This document shows, piece by piece, positions 8,959 through 18,668 of a DNA stretch of 60,835 bases. The stretch lies in NCBI GenBank assembly GCA_028275105.1, contig JAQCNI010000149.1, positions 1 to 60,835 of the forward strand. Direction: 5' to 3'. Position 1 is the stretch's first letter, and every line of letters starts with the position of its first letter. The DNA comes from Halorubrum sp. Its GTDB lineage: Archaea > Halobacteriota > Halobacteria > Halobacteriales > Haloferacaceae. The notes below the pieces were generated by a model, which made no database searches, was not told the DNA's origin, and saw only the letters and a list, made by a program, of their open reading frames with translations. The translations under genes were made by a program, and so were the position numbers.

Positions 8959-9744
8959 TCACGCGACCCCGAGCCCGCCGAGCACCAACCGAACGCCGAT
9001 CACCGACAACAGCCCAAGCACGAGCGTTCGACGGAGACGCTCGCTCAGCCGTGGGCGAAGCCGGGTCCCGACGGCGACGCCGACGGCGGCCGGGACCATC
9101 GCGGCGAGCGAGAGGGCGCCGACCGTCGGGTCCGAGTAGAGACCGAGTGCGCCGGCGACGCCGACCCGTACCGCGTTGACGCCGAGGAACACGAGCGCGA
9201 CGACGCCGACGAACAGCCCGTGTGATAGGTCGAACCGTCGGACGTACGCGACGAGTTGGATCCCGACGTTGGTCGCGCCGAACAGGACGCCCGAGGCGAG
9301 GCCGACCACGGTCATCGCCGCGCGCCCCTCGGCCACGGACGGGTCGATCGCGGCCGTAACGTCGGGGAGCGGGACGACCCGCTGGCGGCTCGCGACGAAC
9401 CCGAGGGTAATGAGTCCGAGCCCGAGTCGGACCGGCCCCTCGGGGAGTCGATCGAGCAGCGTCATCCCGACGACGGTTCCCGCGACGGTCGCCGCGAGCA
9501 GCGGCGCAAACTGGCGACCGCACGACCGAAGGTCATCCGTCGAGAGGTCGCGGGTCAACGAGACGTTCACCGCGAGGATCGGGAGGAGCATGAACACGAC
9601 CGCGGTCGACGGCTCGACCGCCGTCGCCAGCGCCATCGTGCCGACGACGGCGAAGCCGAACCCCGCGATCCCGTTGATCGCGCCGGCAACGACGACGAGG
9701 GCGGCGACGGCGAGCAGGAACGACGGCGTAAGCGCGAGCGACAC
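8959..9744 (-). CDS. TSUP (TauE/SafE) family sulfite exporter-like membrane protein
   Basis: N-terminal AGAINGIAGFGFAVVGT and the repeated half-domain pattern of TauE/SafE. Confidence 0.85.
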   Translation of the reverse strand: MSLALTPSFLLAVAALVVVAGAINGIAGFGFAVVGTMALATAVEPSTAVVFMLLPILAVNVSLTRDLSTDDLRSCGRQFAPLLAATVAGTVVGMTLLDRLPEGPVRLGLGLITLGFVASRQRVVPLPDVTAAIDPSVAEGRAAMTVVGLASGVLFGATNVGIQLVAYVRRFDLSHGLFVGVVALVFLGVNAVRVGVAGALGLYSDPTVGALSLAAMVPAAVGVAVGTRLRPRLSERLRRTLVLGLLSVIGVRLVLGGLGVA

Positions 9745-9827
9745 GATCGATCGACCGCGTCGCGGGTGTTAAATCCGCTCATCGTGCGGCTGCGGTACAC
9801 GACCGATCCGGTCGAGCGAAACGGCGA

Positions 9828-11597
9828 TCACGATCCGGCCGTCGGACTGCCGGACTTGCCGCCATCGCCACCCTCGGCGAGGCCAGCGGACTCATCGCGA
9901 TCCGCGTCCGCAGGCGAGTCGTCGTGGAACGTGGCCCCCTCGAGCCGGACTCGAGCGTCGCGGATGCGGTACTTCATCCCCTCGGCGTACGTTCCGTCGG
10001 GGACGACGCTCCAGCCCTCGATCCGGGCGAGTCCGCGGACGTTCGGGAGCGACATGCCCGCGTCGGCGCTGGGTTCCGCGCTCTCGTACTCAAAGAGCAG
10101 GTCGCCGCACTCCCCGGCGTCGTAGTGGCCGTCGTCCGTCACGGCGAAGCCGTCATCGTGGAGCGTGAACGTCACCGTCGTCGCCCCGTTGTACGCGGCG
10201 AATCGGAGTATGTACTTGATCAGCTGTTTGAATCGGGTCGGAGCCGCCAGCACCGTACCGTCCCCCTCGACGACGACGGTCGGTGCGTCCGACGCTGCCT
10301 CGACTGCGCCGCCGATCGCCGACTCGAAGTCGAGGTCCGTCGGGTCGCCCGCCTCACGGGTGTGCCGGACCAGCGTGTGGAGGTCCTCGACGACCTGTTC
10401 GATCCGATCAAGCCGGTCGCGGGCGACGCCGGCGGAGTCACGCGCCTCGGATGCGACGTCGTCGTCCAACTCCCCGGTCGCGACGTCGAGATACCCCTGC
10501 GCGATCGTCACCGAGTTCCGGAGTTCGTGGGCGATCGCGCCCGCCATGTCGTTGAGTTGGCGCTCGTGTCGTTTGATCCGCTCCCGTTGTTCCTCGAGGA
10601 CGGTGACGTCCTGAATGAGCAGCGAGTGCCCGAACGTCCGGTCACCGACACGTAGCGCCTCGCTGCTGACGACACACTTCCGGTCGCCGCCCTCGACGGT
10701 GTCGGCCTCGATGAGGGCCGGCCGTCCCTCCCGATACTCGGCCGCGGCCGTTCCGGAGACGTCCTCCATCCGGATCGGTTCGTCCCCGTCGCCGCCGATC
10801 GCGGCGAACATCTCCGCCGCCCGCTCGTTGTGCTCGCGGACGATACCGTTCTCGTCAAGAACGATGATCCCGCCGGCGGTGCGGTCGATCATCGACCGCC
10901 GCGTCGCCCGCTCCTCACGGAGGAGGGTGTCCTCGGCGGCGTACGCCGCGCCGACCGCGAAGACGGCGACGCCGACCGGTTCGTAGCTGAACGGGGGTGC
11001 GAGATCGGGGAACAGCAGCGCCCCGAGGTTCGGGACGATGGTCAGACCCGTGACCGCGAACAGCGCGAGAAGCGTCCGGGGTGTGCGTTCCGACTCCCGA
11101 TAGAGCCGGTACAGGAGGACGAAGCCGACCCCGGTCAGGGCGTATGCCAGTGCGAACGACAGCCAGTAGAACGGCGCCTGCTCGACGACGAGCATCCGGA
11201 CCGGCTCGGTTTGGAGTTCGGCCGAAAAGTGCCACCCGTGGATCGGGTTCGTCAGTTTGACCGAGATGACGGCGAGATACGTGCCGACCGCGAGCCGGCG
11301 GTACAGGGGTCGATGGTGGTAGTCGTGGCCGGTGTACGCCGAACAGAAGTACAGCCACGGGCCGACGCTCGCCAAGCCGACGAGGAGCGACAGCGTGTAT
11401 ATGACGATGGCGACCGTCTCGTCGGTCGCGAGCAACACGCCCACCTGGAGCGCTGCCCACGCGCCGGCGATAACGAGCAGCCATCGTAACCCGCGCCGTG
11501 ACCCCGGGTTCCGGAGGTCCACGCCGTCGGACGCGACGAGAAAGCAGGCCGTGGCGGACGCGGCGAACAGCGTCACGAGTGGCCACGAAACCGCCAT
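9828..11597 (-). CDS. Membrane histidine kinase (7TM N-region, PAS, HisKA; degenerate ATPase domain)
   Basis: TM-rich N-terminus, PAS-like IVLDENGIVREHNERAAEMF, H-box IAHELRNSVTIAQGYL. Confidence 0.85.
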   Translation of the reverse strand: MAVSWPLVTLFAASATACFLVASDGVDLRNPGSRRGLRWLLVIAGAWAALQVGVLLATDETVAIVIYTLSLLVGLASVGPWLYFCSAYTGHDYHHRPLYRRLAVGTYLAVISVKLTNPIHGWHFSAELQTEPVRMLVVEQAPFYWLSFALAYALTGVGFVLLYRLYRESERTPRTLLALFAVTGLTIVPNLGALLFPDLAPPFSYEPVGVAVFAVGAAYAAEDTLLREERATRRSMIDRTAGGIIVLDENGIVREHNERAAEMFAAIGGDGDEPIRMEDVSGTAAAEYREGRPALIEADTVEGGDRKCVVSSEALRVGDRTFGHSLLIQDVTVLEEQRERIKRHERQLNDMAGAIAHELRNSVTIAQGYLDVATGELDDDVASEARDSAGVARDRLDRIEQVVEDLHTLVRHTREAGDPTDLDFESAIGGAVEAASDAPTVVVEGDGTVLAAPTRFKQLIKYILRFAAYNGATTVTFTLHDDGFAVTDDGHYDAGECGDLLFEYESAEPSADAGMSLPNVRGLARIEGWSVVPDGTYAEGMKYRIRDARVRLEGATFHDDSPADADRDESAGLAEGGDGGKSGSPTAGS

Positions 11598-11731
11598 AGT
11601 ACACAATATACCAGTCCATAGATACTTAAACCCACGTCGGTCAGGTCGACGAAATTACAGATCCGCCGCTGGCTTGGCGTCGGTTCGGCACCCGTCCGTT
11701 TTCCCCTCGGGATCGGTCCTCTTCGCTCCGC

Positions 11732-12220
11732 TCACTCCCCCGCGGACCGCCGCCACTCCCGGACGGTGAATCCGTCGTACTCGGTCTCGGCGACCGGATC
11801 CCAGTCGGCCTCGTCCCACTCGGGATATCGGACGTCCCCTTCGTAGCGCCCCTCGATGCGACTAAGCGCCATCCGGTTGACGTGGGGCTGGAACAGGTCG
11901 TAGATCGTCCCGCCGCCCAGGACGTAGACGACGCCGTCCGGGGCGAGGTCGCGGGCTCGTTCGATCGCCGCCTCGACGCCGTCGGCGATGACCGCGGTCG
12001 GTTCGTCGACGGCGTCGAGGCTCCGACTCACGACGATCCGTCGGCTGCCGGGGAGATTTGCCCGCATCGACTCGAAGGTGCGACGCCCGAGTATCACCGG
12101 GGATCCGGCGACGCGGTCGCGGTACTGCTCGACGTCCTTCGGGAGGTCCGGCCACGGCACCCCGCCGTCGTTCCCGATCACGCCGTTCTCGGCCACGCCG
12201 GCGACGCTGACGAGTTCCAT
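11732..12220 (-). CDS. folA: Dihydrofolate reductase
   Basis: MELVSVAGVAENGVIGNDGGVPWPDLPKDVEQYRDRVAGSPVILGRRTFES; start trimmed from the 252-aa ORF. Confidence 0.92.
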   Translation of the reverse strand: MELVSVAGVAENGVIGNDGGVPWPDLPKDVEQYRDRVAGSPVILGRRTFESMRANLPGSRRIVVSRSLDAVDEPTAVIADGVEAAIERARDLAPDGVVYVLGGGTIYDLFQPHVNRMALSRIEGRYEGDVRYPEWDEADWDPVAETEYDGFTVREWRRSAGE

Positions 12221-12338
12221 ACTTACGGTCGGTCTTGGCGGTACAAAAGCGGCCCGTCGGGACGGTGGCCGTGGGCAGACGGCGGTCGGGAGCGGGCGGC
12301 GGACCGGGCCGACGGCGGACCGGGCCGACGGCGGGCGG

Positions 12339-13439
12339 CTACTCCGCGAGGCCCAGCAGGTCGAACGGGTACCCGTTGTCGTTGTCGTCGGCGTGCTCGA
12401 AGACGACGCGGGCGGCGGCGACGTCCTGGATCGCGAGGCCGGTCGAGTCGAAGACGCTGACGCCGGTGATGCCGTCATCGCCGTCGCCACCGTCGCCGCC
12501 GTCGCCGCGATCCCCGTCGGGTCCGACTCCGGACCGACCCGCCCGGGTCCCGATGACGATCTCGCCGATCTCGCCGTCGATGTCGTCGTCGGTGAGGGTC
12601 CCGGCGGCGTACGGCACGTTGATCTCGCCGGAGTGGGTGCACTGCTCGTGGTCGTCGATGACGATCGTGGCGTCGCGAAGCAGGTCGTCGGCGAGTTCGT
12701 GTTTCCCCGCGGCGTCCGCGCCCATCGCGTTGACGTGGGTGTGCTCGCCGACGTCGTCGGGGCCGACGATCGGCTCCTCGACCGGGGTCACCGTTGACAG
12801 CACGTCGCAGTGGCCCGCCTCGGCGACGCTCCCGCCGCGTACGTCGAACCGGTCCTCGAACGTCGCGACGAACTCGGCCACGCGCTCGTCGTCGACGTCG
12901 CTCACAACGACCTCCTCGACGTCGCGAACCGCGGCGATCCCTTCCAGTTGCGTGTACGACTGGACGCCAGCGCCGACGATCCCCAGCGAACTCGCGTCCG
13001 GGACCGCGAGGTGATCGGTGGCGACGGCCGCGGCCGCGCCGGTCCGTTTCATCGTGAGCTCGGTCCCGTTCATGATCGCCAGCGGGAACGCGGTCTCGGG
13101 GTCGGAGTATATCATCGTCCCCATCACCGTCGGGAGGTCGTGGTCGGTTGGGTTGTCCGTGTGGACGTTCACCCACTTGATCCCGGCGGCATCCCAGTCG
13201 CCCGGCCCCAGCGATGACGCCGGATCCCGTTCGCCCGCGGCGTCGACCCCGCGGACGTTCAGATACGCGGGCATCGACCGGAAGTCGCCGTTGTACTCCG
13301 GGAGGTCGATGTACGACTTCGCCGGCATCCGGGCGTCCCCGCGCTCGTAGGCGGCGAACGCCCCCTCGACCGCGTCGATCACGCGGTCCATCCGCGCGTT
13401 CTCGTCGACGGCGTCGCCGTTGAGAAGGAGCGTCTCCAT
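12339..13439 (-). CDS. Ornithine cyclodeaminase / alanine dehydrogenase (mu-crystallin) family protein
   Basis: RTGAAAAVATDHLA, LGIVGAGVQSYTQLEGIAAVRDVEEVVV, GADAAGKHELADDLL; start trimmed to METLLLNGDAV. Confidence 0.88.
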   Translation of the reverse strand: METLLLNGDAVDENARMDRVIDAVEGAFAAYERGDARMPAKSYIDLPEYNGDFRSMPAYLNVRGVDAAGERDPASSLGPGDWDAAGIKWVNVHTDNPTDHDLPTVMGTMIYSDPETAFPLAIMNGTELTMKRTGAAAAVATDHLAVPDASSLGIVGAGVQSYTQLEGIAAVRDVEEVVVSDVDDERVAEFVATFEDRFDVRGGSVAEAGHCDVLSTVTPVEEPIVGPDDVGEHTHVNAMGADAAGKHELADDLLRDATIVIDDHEQCTHSGEINVPYAAGTLTDDDIDGEIGEIVIGTRAGRSGVGPDGDRGDGGDGGDGDDGITGVSVFDSTGLAIQDVAAARVVFEHADDNDNGYPFDLLGLAE

Positions 13440-13600
13440 GCCGCGACGTTCGCCAGTCGGGTACTTATCGTTGCTGAACCGTTCCTTGCTGACGACCCGT
13501 TCGCGAGACGTGTCGGCGACGCCGCTCCCCGAGCGCGTTTCAGTCAAAAACGGTCGTCGACGATGCGTGACGGTCTCCGGGACTGTTTCCGGGGCGAGCG

Positions 13601-15256
13601 TTACATCGCGCCGCCCATGCCACCCATGCCGCCCATGCCGCCGCCGGGCGCACCGCCATCGTCGTCGCTGGAGGTCGACAGGTCGCCGGCGGAGATGATG
13701 TCGTCGATCTTCAGGACGAGGTTCGCGGCCTCGGCGGCGGACGCGATCGCCTGTTCTTTCGCGTGGGCGGTCTCGACGACGCCCGCCTCAAAGCTGTCCT
13801 CGACCGTGCCGGTGTACACGTCGAGCCCGGCGTTGGTCCCCTCCGACTCGTGGGCCCCCCGGAGGTCGACGAGTAGGTCGATGGAGTCCAGCCCGGCGTT
13901 CTCGGCAAGCACGCGCGGGATCAGTTCGAGGGCATCCGCGAACGCCTCGACCGCGAGCTGCTCGCGGCCCGAGACGGAGTCCGCGTAGTCGCGGAGTCGA
14001 CGGGCGATTTCGACCTCAATGGCCCCGCCGCCGGGCAGGATCCGGCCGTCGGAGACGGTCGTCGCGACGACGTCGATCGCGTCGTTGATTCCACGCTCGA
14101 GCTCGTCGACGACGTGCTCCGTCGTGCCGTACAACAGGAGCGTCGCGCCGTGGGCGTCCTCGCCCTCGACGTAGAACAGCTCGTCCTCGGTGTCGTGCCG
14201 GACCGTTCCGGGGGCGACGTGGTCGCTCGACACCGAATCGATGTCGGTGACCGTCGTCGCGTTGAGGACGTTCTTGAGGAACTCGATGTCGGACTTCTTC
14301 GTGCGGCGGACCGCGAGGATCCCCTCCTTCGCGAGGTAGTGCTGGGCGAGGTCATCGATCCCCTTCTGGCAGAAGACGACGTTCGCGCCGCTCTCGATGA
14401 TTCCGTCGACCTTCTCGCGAAGCTGCTCCTCCTCTTGGTCGAGGAACTGCTGGAGCTGGTCGGGCGACTCGACGTTGACGGCGGTGTCGACGTCGGCCTC
14501 CTCGACCTCGATCGGGTCGTTCACGAGGAGGATCTCCGCGTCATCGAATCCGGTCGGCATGTCCTTGTGGACCGGGATCTTGTCGACGACCGCACCCGAG
14601 AGTAGGTCCGACTGGCCGGCCGAGCGGCCGGTCCGGGTCTCGATCTTCAGGTTCGCCAGGTCGACGACGTGCGAGCCGTCGTTGGCCGCCACGGTGACGC
14701 CCTGGATCGCGCGGATGACGAGGTCCGCGAGGACTTCCTTTTCGAGCTCCGCGCCCTTCCCCGTCATCGACGTCTCGGCGACGCTCTTGAGCGTCTCCGT
14801 GTCGTCGGCGTCGACGCCGGTCGCAAGCTCGTCGACTTGATCGCGGGCGTGCTCGCTCGCGAGTTTGAATCCCTTGATCACCGCGGTGGGATGGATGTCC
14901 TGCTCGAGGAGGTCCTCGGCGTTCTTCAGCAGTTCACCCGCGATGGCAACCGCGCTCGTGGTTCCGTCGCCGGCCTCGTCCTCCTGTGTTTCGGCGACCT
15001 CGACGATCATCTCTGCCGTCGGGTTGTCGATGTCCATCTCCTGAAGGATGGTGACGCCATCGTTCGTGATGGTGACGTCGCCCATCGAGTCGACGAGCAT
15101 CTTGTCCATCCCTTTCGGCCCGAGCGTCGAGCGTACCGCCTCGGCGACGCCACGCGCCGCGGAGATGTTGTACTCTTGGGCGTCCTTGTCCTTGACGCGC
15201 TGGGCGTCGTCGCCCATGATGATCATCGGCTGACCCTGCTGCATTCGCTGGCTCAT
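13601..15256 (-). CDS. thsA: Thermosome subunit (group II chaperonin)
   Basis: [51 protein letters not shown]-terminal [13 protein letters not shown] tail. Confidence 0.96.
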   Translation of the reverse strand: MSQRMQQGQPMIIMGDDAQRVKDKDAQEYNISAARGVAEAVRSTLGPKGMDKMLVDSMGDVTITNDGVTILQEMDIDNPTAEMIVEVAETQEDEAGDGTTSAVAIAGELLKNAEDLLEQDIHPTAVIKGFKLASEHARDQVDELATGVDADDTETLKSVAETSMTGKGAELEKEVLADLVIRAIQGVTVAANDGSHVVDLANLKIETRTGRSAGQSDLLSGAVVDKIPVHKDMPTGFDDAEILLVNDPIEVEEADVDTAVNVESPDQLQQFLDQEEEQLREKVDGIIESGANVVFCQKGIDDLAQHYLAKEGILAVRRTKKSDIEFLKNVLNATTVTDIDSVSSDHVAPGTVRHDTEDELFYVEGEDAHGATLLLYGTTEHVVDELERGINDAIDVVATTVSDGRILPGGGAIEVEIARRLRDYADSVSGREQLAVEAFADALELIPRVLAENAGLDSIDLLVDLRGAHESEGTNAGLDVYTGTVEDSFEAGVVETAHAKEQAIASAAEAANLVLKIDDIISAGDLSTSSDDDGGAPGGGMGGMGGMGGAM

Positions 15257-15278
15257 ACAGCGTTTGATTGATTGTGAT

Positions 15279-15291
15279 TCTATATAAAGCT
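15279..15291 (-). promoter_or_regulatory. TATA-box region of the thermosome promoter
   Basis: Minus-strand AAGCTTTATATAG about 25-30 nt upstream of the thermosome start codon. Confidence 0.6.
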
Positions 15292-15587
15292 TTCGTCAGG
15301 CGGCCGCGGATGGCATGGCGACCCAATCCGGTTGGATGTGTGAAAACCACCCGAACTACGCCGGACGTTCCGTGATTCGTGCGGAAAGTTAGCACACGTC
15401 TTCGCTCCTCGGCTCACGTCGATCGGACGGGATTTATATATCATTCTTGTCGGAGAGACGATCCCTGCCACGCCGGTTTCCGGATCATCAAACGCGGGGG
15501 CCGGTCGGGTACGGGCTGGAGACGATCACGCACTGAGCAAAAGCGGTCGCAAACGGGCCGGAATGACGGGCCCCCGCGGTTCGTCCG

Positions 15588-15755
15588 TCAGTCGTGGAGC
15601 TTGGCGGGTTCCGTGAGGAACTCCCCGTCCACCTCGTCGACGGATGGCTTCGGCGGTTCGTCGGCGGCCTCGAGCTCCCGTCGGGTGAGGTGGCTCTCGA
15701 GCTGCCGGCGCTTGCCCCTCTTTTTCCGTTCGCGGCCTAATTTCGTGTCTGGCAT
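15588..15755 (-). CDS. Small conserved basic/acidic haloarchaeal protein (55 aa)
   Basis: MPDTKLGRERKKRGKRRQLESHLTRRELEAADEPPKPSVDEVDGEFLTEPAKLHD; start trimmed. Confidence 0.65.
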   Translation of the reverse strand: MPDTKLGRERKKRGKRRQLESHLTRRELEAADEPPKPSVDEVDGEFLTEPAKLHD

Positions 15756-15846
15756 CCGTACCCATGTTAACGACACACATACATATGAACTTTGCGTAGC
15801 CTTTCGACGCATCGACATGATCGCGCTCGTTCACGGGTGAATACAG

Positions 15847-15875
15847 GGAAAAGCGCCAGGAGAGGGATTTGAACC
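15847..15875 (-). repeat. 29-bp duplicate of the tRNA-Ser 3' end (att-like fragment)
   Basis: ggaaaagcgccaggagagggatttgaacc identical to 15990..16018, which covers the tRNA 3' end (acceptor/T arm). Confidence 0.8.
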
Positions 15876-15996
15876 ACGGTCGCTTTGCTCGTTACACTCG
15901 CTCCGCTCCCTGATTCAAATCCCTTTTCGCCGTTCCGTTGTCACGGATCTCACTCGTCGCTTCGCTCTTCGGTCGTCATCGTGACGGCGGAAAAGC

Positions 15997-16077
15997 GCCA
16001 GGAGAGGGATTTGAACCCCCGATCCCGGATGGGAACACGCTTTCCAGGCGTGCGCCTTACCACTCGGCCATCCTGGC
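15997..16077 (-). tRNA. tRNA-Ser (anticodon GGA)
   Basis: Minus strand GCCAGGATGGCCGAGTGGTAAGGCGCACGCCTGGAAAGCGTG...GGGGGTTCAAATCCCTCTCCTGGCG; 7-bp acceptor stem, anticodon loop CTGGAAA, long variable arm. Confidence 0.95.
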
Positions 16078-16104
16078 CCGATCAGGACTACTCCGCTGGG
16101 ACTG

Positions 16105-16380
16105 TTAAGTCCTTCTCTTCGGCCGGTCCGGCCCGATCCGGTGCGTCGCTCCGGCGGCGGCGACCGCGACTCCCGCGGCGAGACCGAACAGCCACGGGTA
16201 CGCGAACGGGAGCGTCCCCCCGGTCAGCAGATACCCTTGCGCGAGGACGAGGAACGCGAACCCGCCGACGAGCCCCCACAGCGACGCCGAGAGCAGCCGT
16301 TCGCGTCGCGTCCGCGAGGATCGTGGTGGAGGCGAGCCGGCCGTGGCATCGTCACCGCCGCCACCATCGCCGCCGCCCAT
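16105..16380 (-). CDS. Small putative membrane protein
   Basis: 91 aa, two hydrophobic helices; stop abuts RidA gene start region. Confidence 0.5.
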   Translation of the reverse strand: MGGGDGGGGDDATAGSPPPRSSRTRRERLLSASLWGLVGGFAFLVLAQGYLLTGGTLPFAYPWLFGLAAGVAVAAAGATHRIGPDRPKRRT

Positions 16381-16381
16381 C

Positions 16382-16762
16382 CTACTCGACGCTCGCGACG
16401 GCCTCGATCTCGATTCCGATCCCGTTCGGCAACGCCCCGGCTCCGACGGCCGACCGTGCCGGCGGTGATCCGTCGAAGTAGTCGGCGTACGCCTCGTTCA
16501 TCGCGTCGAAATCGTCGATGTCGGCGAGAAACACGGTGGTCTTGAGCACGTCGTCCGGCCCCGCCCCGGCCGCCTCCAGCACCGCGAGCAGGTTGTCGAG
16601 CGCCCGCTCAGTCTGCTCGTCGATCGGCGCGTCCGCGAGGAGATCGCCGTCCGGAGTCAACGGGATCTGTCCGGCGGTGAACACGAGGTCGCCGTTCGTC
16701 TTCGCTTGGCTGTACGCCCCGACCGCCGCCGGTGCCGCGTCCGTGTGGATCGTGTCCGTCAT
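16382..16762 (-). CDS. RidA/YjgF family protein
   Basis: MTDTIHTDAAPAAVGAYSQAKTNGDLVFTAGQIPLTPDG...VLKTTVFLADIDDFDAMNEAYADYF. Confidence 0.94.
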   Translation of the reverse strand: MTDTIHTDAAPAAVGAYSQAKTNGDLVFTAGQIPLTPDGDLLADAPIDEQTERALDNLLAVLEAAGAGPDDVLKTTVFLADIDDFDAMNEAYADYFDGSPPARSAVGAGALPNGIGIEIEAVASVE

Positions 16763-16788
16763 GCGTCGCCTCGTTTCGGCGCCCGCCT

Positions 16789-17016
16789 CTAAATGTGTCC
16801 GGTCCGCTCGTCGCCGTCGTATCCGAGGTAGAACGTCACGTCGCCCGTCCGTACGTCGCCCGCCGGGAGGTCGTTCCGCTTCCGGAGCGTCTCGACGTAC
16901 GCGATGTCGCCCCCATGGTCCCCGTTATCCGCATCGACCCGACGAATACCTTCCTCGGAGGCGGTCGGTGGAGTCGTCGGTCGGTGGGGCCGTCGGTCGG
17001 CGAGTCCGTCGATCAC
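16789..17016 (-). CDS. Hypothetical protein, possible GTG start
   Basis: Open frame downstream of tsr3; C-terminal DIAYVETLRKRNDLPAGDVRTGDVTFYLGYDGDERTGHI. Confidence 0.3.
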   Translation of the reverse strand: MIDGLADRRPHRPTTPPTASEEGIRRVDADNGDHGGDIAYVETLRKRNDLPAGDVRTGDVTFYLGYDGDERTGHI

Positions 17017-17024
17017 GGAACGAT

Positions 17025-17528
17025 TTACCCACGGTCGAGGTACTCCTGTTGGACCGCGATGATGTCGCTCGAGTCCGCGCAGTCGGCGTACCGTCGTAGG
17101 GGTTCCGCGTTGAGTTCGAGGAACGTTTCTCCCCACGTGAACTTCGCCATGACCCGTTCCGCGTGGTCGGGTTCGCCGAGGATCGAGAGCGCGGCCGCGA
17201 ACGCCTCGACGGTCGTGAGCCGCATCGGCCGGCCGAAGTTCACCGGGTTGGCGGCGACGAGGTAGGGGAGTGCGCGGTGGTCGCCGGCCAGCGAGAACCG
17301 CTTCTCGCCCGCGGACTCCCACGAGCAGTCGAGCGCGACGAGAGCGCCGTCGCGGGCGTCGGCGGCGTCGGCCGACGAGAGCGCGCGCTCGGCATGGGGG
17401 TTGAGGACGATGCCGTAGGGGGTGGTGCGGTCGGACCGGTGGAGTTCGGCGAGGTCGAACCGCGCGAGTTTCCGGGCCGTACACTTGTCGGGGTCGTCGT
17501 CGCCCTCATACCTGACGTGGAGGTCCAC
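17025..17528 (-). CDS. tsr3: Tsr3-like rRNA aminocarboxypropyltransferase (DUF367)
   Basis: [68 protein letters not shown]. Confidence 0.9.
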   Translation of the reverse strand: MDLHVRYEGDDDPDKCTARKLARFDLAELHRSDRTTPYGIVLNPHAERALSSADAADARDGALVALDCSWESAGEKRFSLAGDHRALPYLVAANPVNFGRPMRLTTVEAFAAALSILGEPDHAERVMAKFTWGETFLELNAEPLRRYADCADSSDIIAVQQEYLDRG

Positions 17529-17614
17529 GGGGAGAGTTCGGCGGAACCGGTTAAAAGGTGTGTGAAGCCGGGGCCGTCGGATCCGGTGGGGATCGTTCGA
17601 TCACTTCGCTCGCA

Positions 17615-17713
17615 ATCGAGGTGCTCGTTTCACTCGCACCTCGCGCCGCTCGCGACTCCCTCGCGCTCGGTTCGCGTGCGCCGTCGCGCCCGCTCACCGG
17701 AGCGCGCCATCGC
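17615..17713. repeat. Dispersed hairpin-containing repeat, copy A
   Basis: atcgaggtgctcgtttcactcgcacctcg... closely similar to 29979..30076; contains hairpin CGAGGTGC-N11-GCACCTCG. Confidence 0.8.
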
Positions 17714-17818
17714 GGATGGATCCGGGAGCCGCCGTCACTCCTCGTTCTTCCTTCGCCGGTACCGTCAAACCGGCCCGGTACCGGCGGGGTTTTTGCTCGT
17801 CGCGGCCGAATGTATCGT

Positions 17819-18574
17819 ATGGAGGTGTTCGCGGTTCCGGACCTCCCCGAGATCCGGGAGGGGGACGACCTCGCGGCGCTGATCGACGAGCGCGTCGACC
17901 TCCGCGAGGACGACGTCGTCTGCGTCGCCAGCACGGTCGTCTCGAAGGCCGAGGGGCGGGCATTCGACCTCGACGCGTTCCCGCCCGGACCGCGAGCGAC
18001 CGAAATCGCCGACCGGCTCTCGGCGATCGCCGGCGAGGAGAGGGACCCCCGGTTCGCCCAGGCGGTCCTCGAGGAGTCGACGGAGCTGCTGATGGAGGCG
18101 CCGTTCCTCCTGACCGCAACCCGCTTCGGCCACGTCGGCGTTAACGCGGGGATCGACCGGTCAAACGTTCCCGGAAGCGACGTCCTGTTGCTCCCGGAAC
18201 GCCCGGCCGAGAGCGCCGAACGGCTCCGCGAGGGGGTCGCGGCCGACCGCGTCGTCGTCACCGACACCTGCGGTCGCCCGTTCCGGCACGGCCAGCGGGG
18301 CGTCGCGATCGGCCACGCGGGGCTCCCGGCCGCCCGTGACTGGCGCGGCGAGACGGACCGTGACGGCCGCGAGATGGGCGTCACGGTCCAGAACGTGATC
18401 GACGAACTCGCCGCCGCCGCCAACCTCGTCGCCGGCGAGGGCGACGGCGGGACCCCGGCGGTCGTCGTCCGCGACTGGCCGTTCGGCGACCACGAGGGAT
18501 CCCAGGCCCACTTCCGTGACGTCGAGGGCGACTTCGTCCGGCAGGCGATCCGGGAGTGGCAGTACGAGGGGTAA
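17819..18574 (+). CDS. cofE: Coenzyme F420-0:L-glutamate ligase
   Basis: MEVFAVPDLPEIREGDDLAALI...VVASTVVSKAEG pattern, VGVNAGIDRSNV, VVVTDTCGRPFRHGQRGVAIG. Confidence 0.92.
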   Translation: MEVFAVPDLPEIREGDDLAALIDERVDLREDDVVCVASTVVSKAEGRAFDLDAFPPGPRATEIADRLSAIAGEERDPRFAQAVLEESTELLMEAPFLLTATRFGHVGVNAGIDRSNVPGSDVLLLPERPAESAERLREGVAADRVVVTDTCGRPFRHGQRGVAIGHAGLPAARDWRGETDRDGREMGVTVQNVIDELAAAANLVAGEGDGGTPAVVVRDWPFGDHEGSQAHFRDVEGDFVRQAIREWQYEG

Positions 18575-18668
18575 ACTCCGGGGGCGGCCGCGACCTTACC
18601 CCCGGCCCCGTCCCGAGTCGCCGCCCCCCGACCCGACTCACAGACGTTCAAACCCATCCCACATCACG

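Noticed and set aside
9256-10125. 289-aa plus-strand ORF and similar overlapping frames in 9-11 kb
   Set aside because: Antisense to the TSUP and histidine kinase genes with no recognisable motifs
15856-15920. A second tRNA gene
   Set aside because: Only the 3' T-arm/acceptor part matches; no D-arm, anticodon arm or 5' acceptor strand, so it is a fragment
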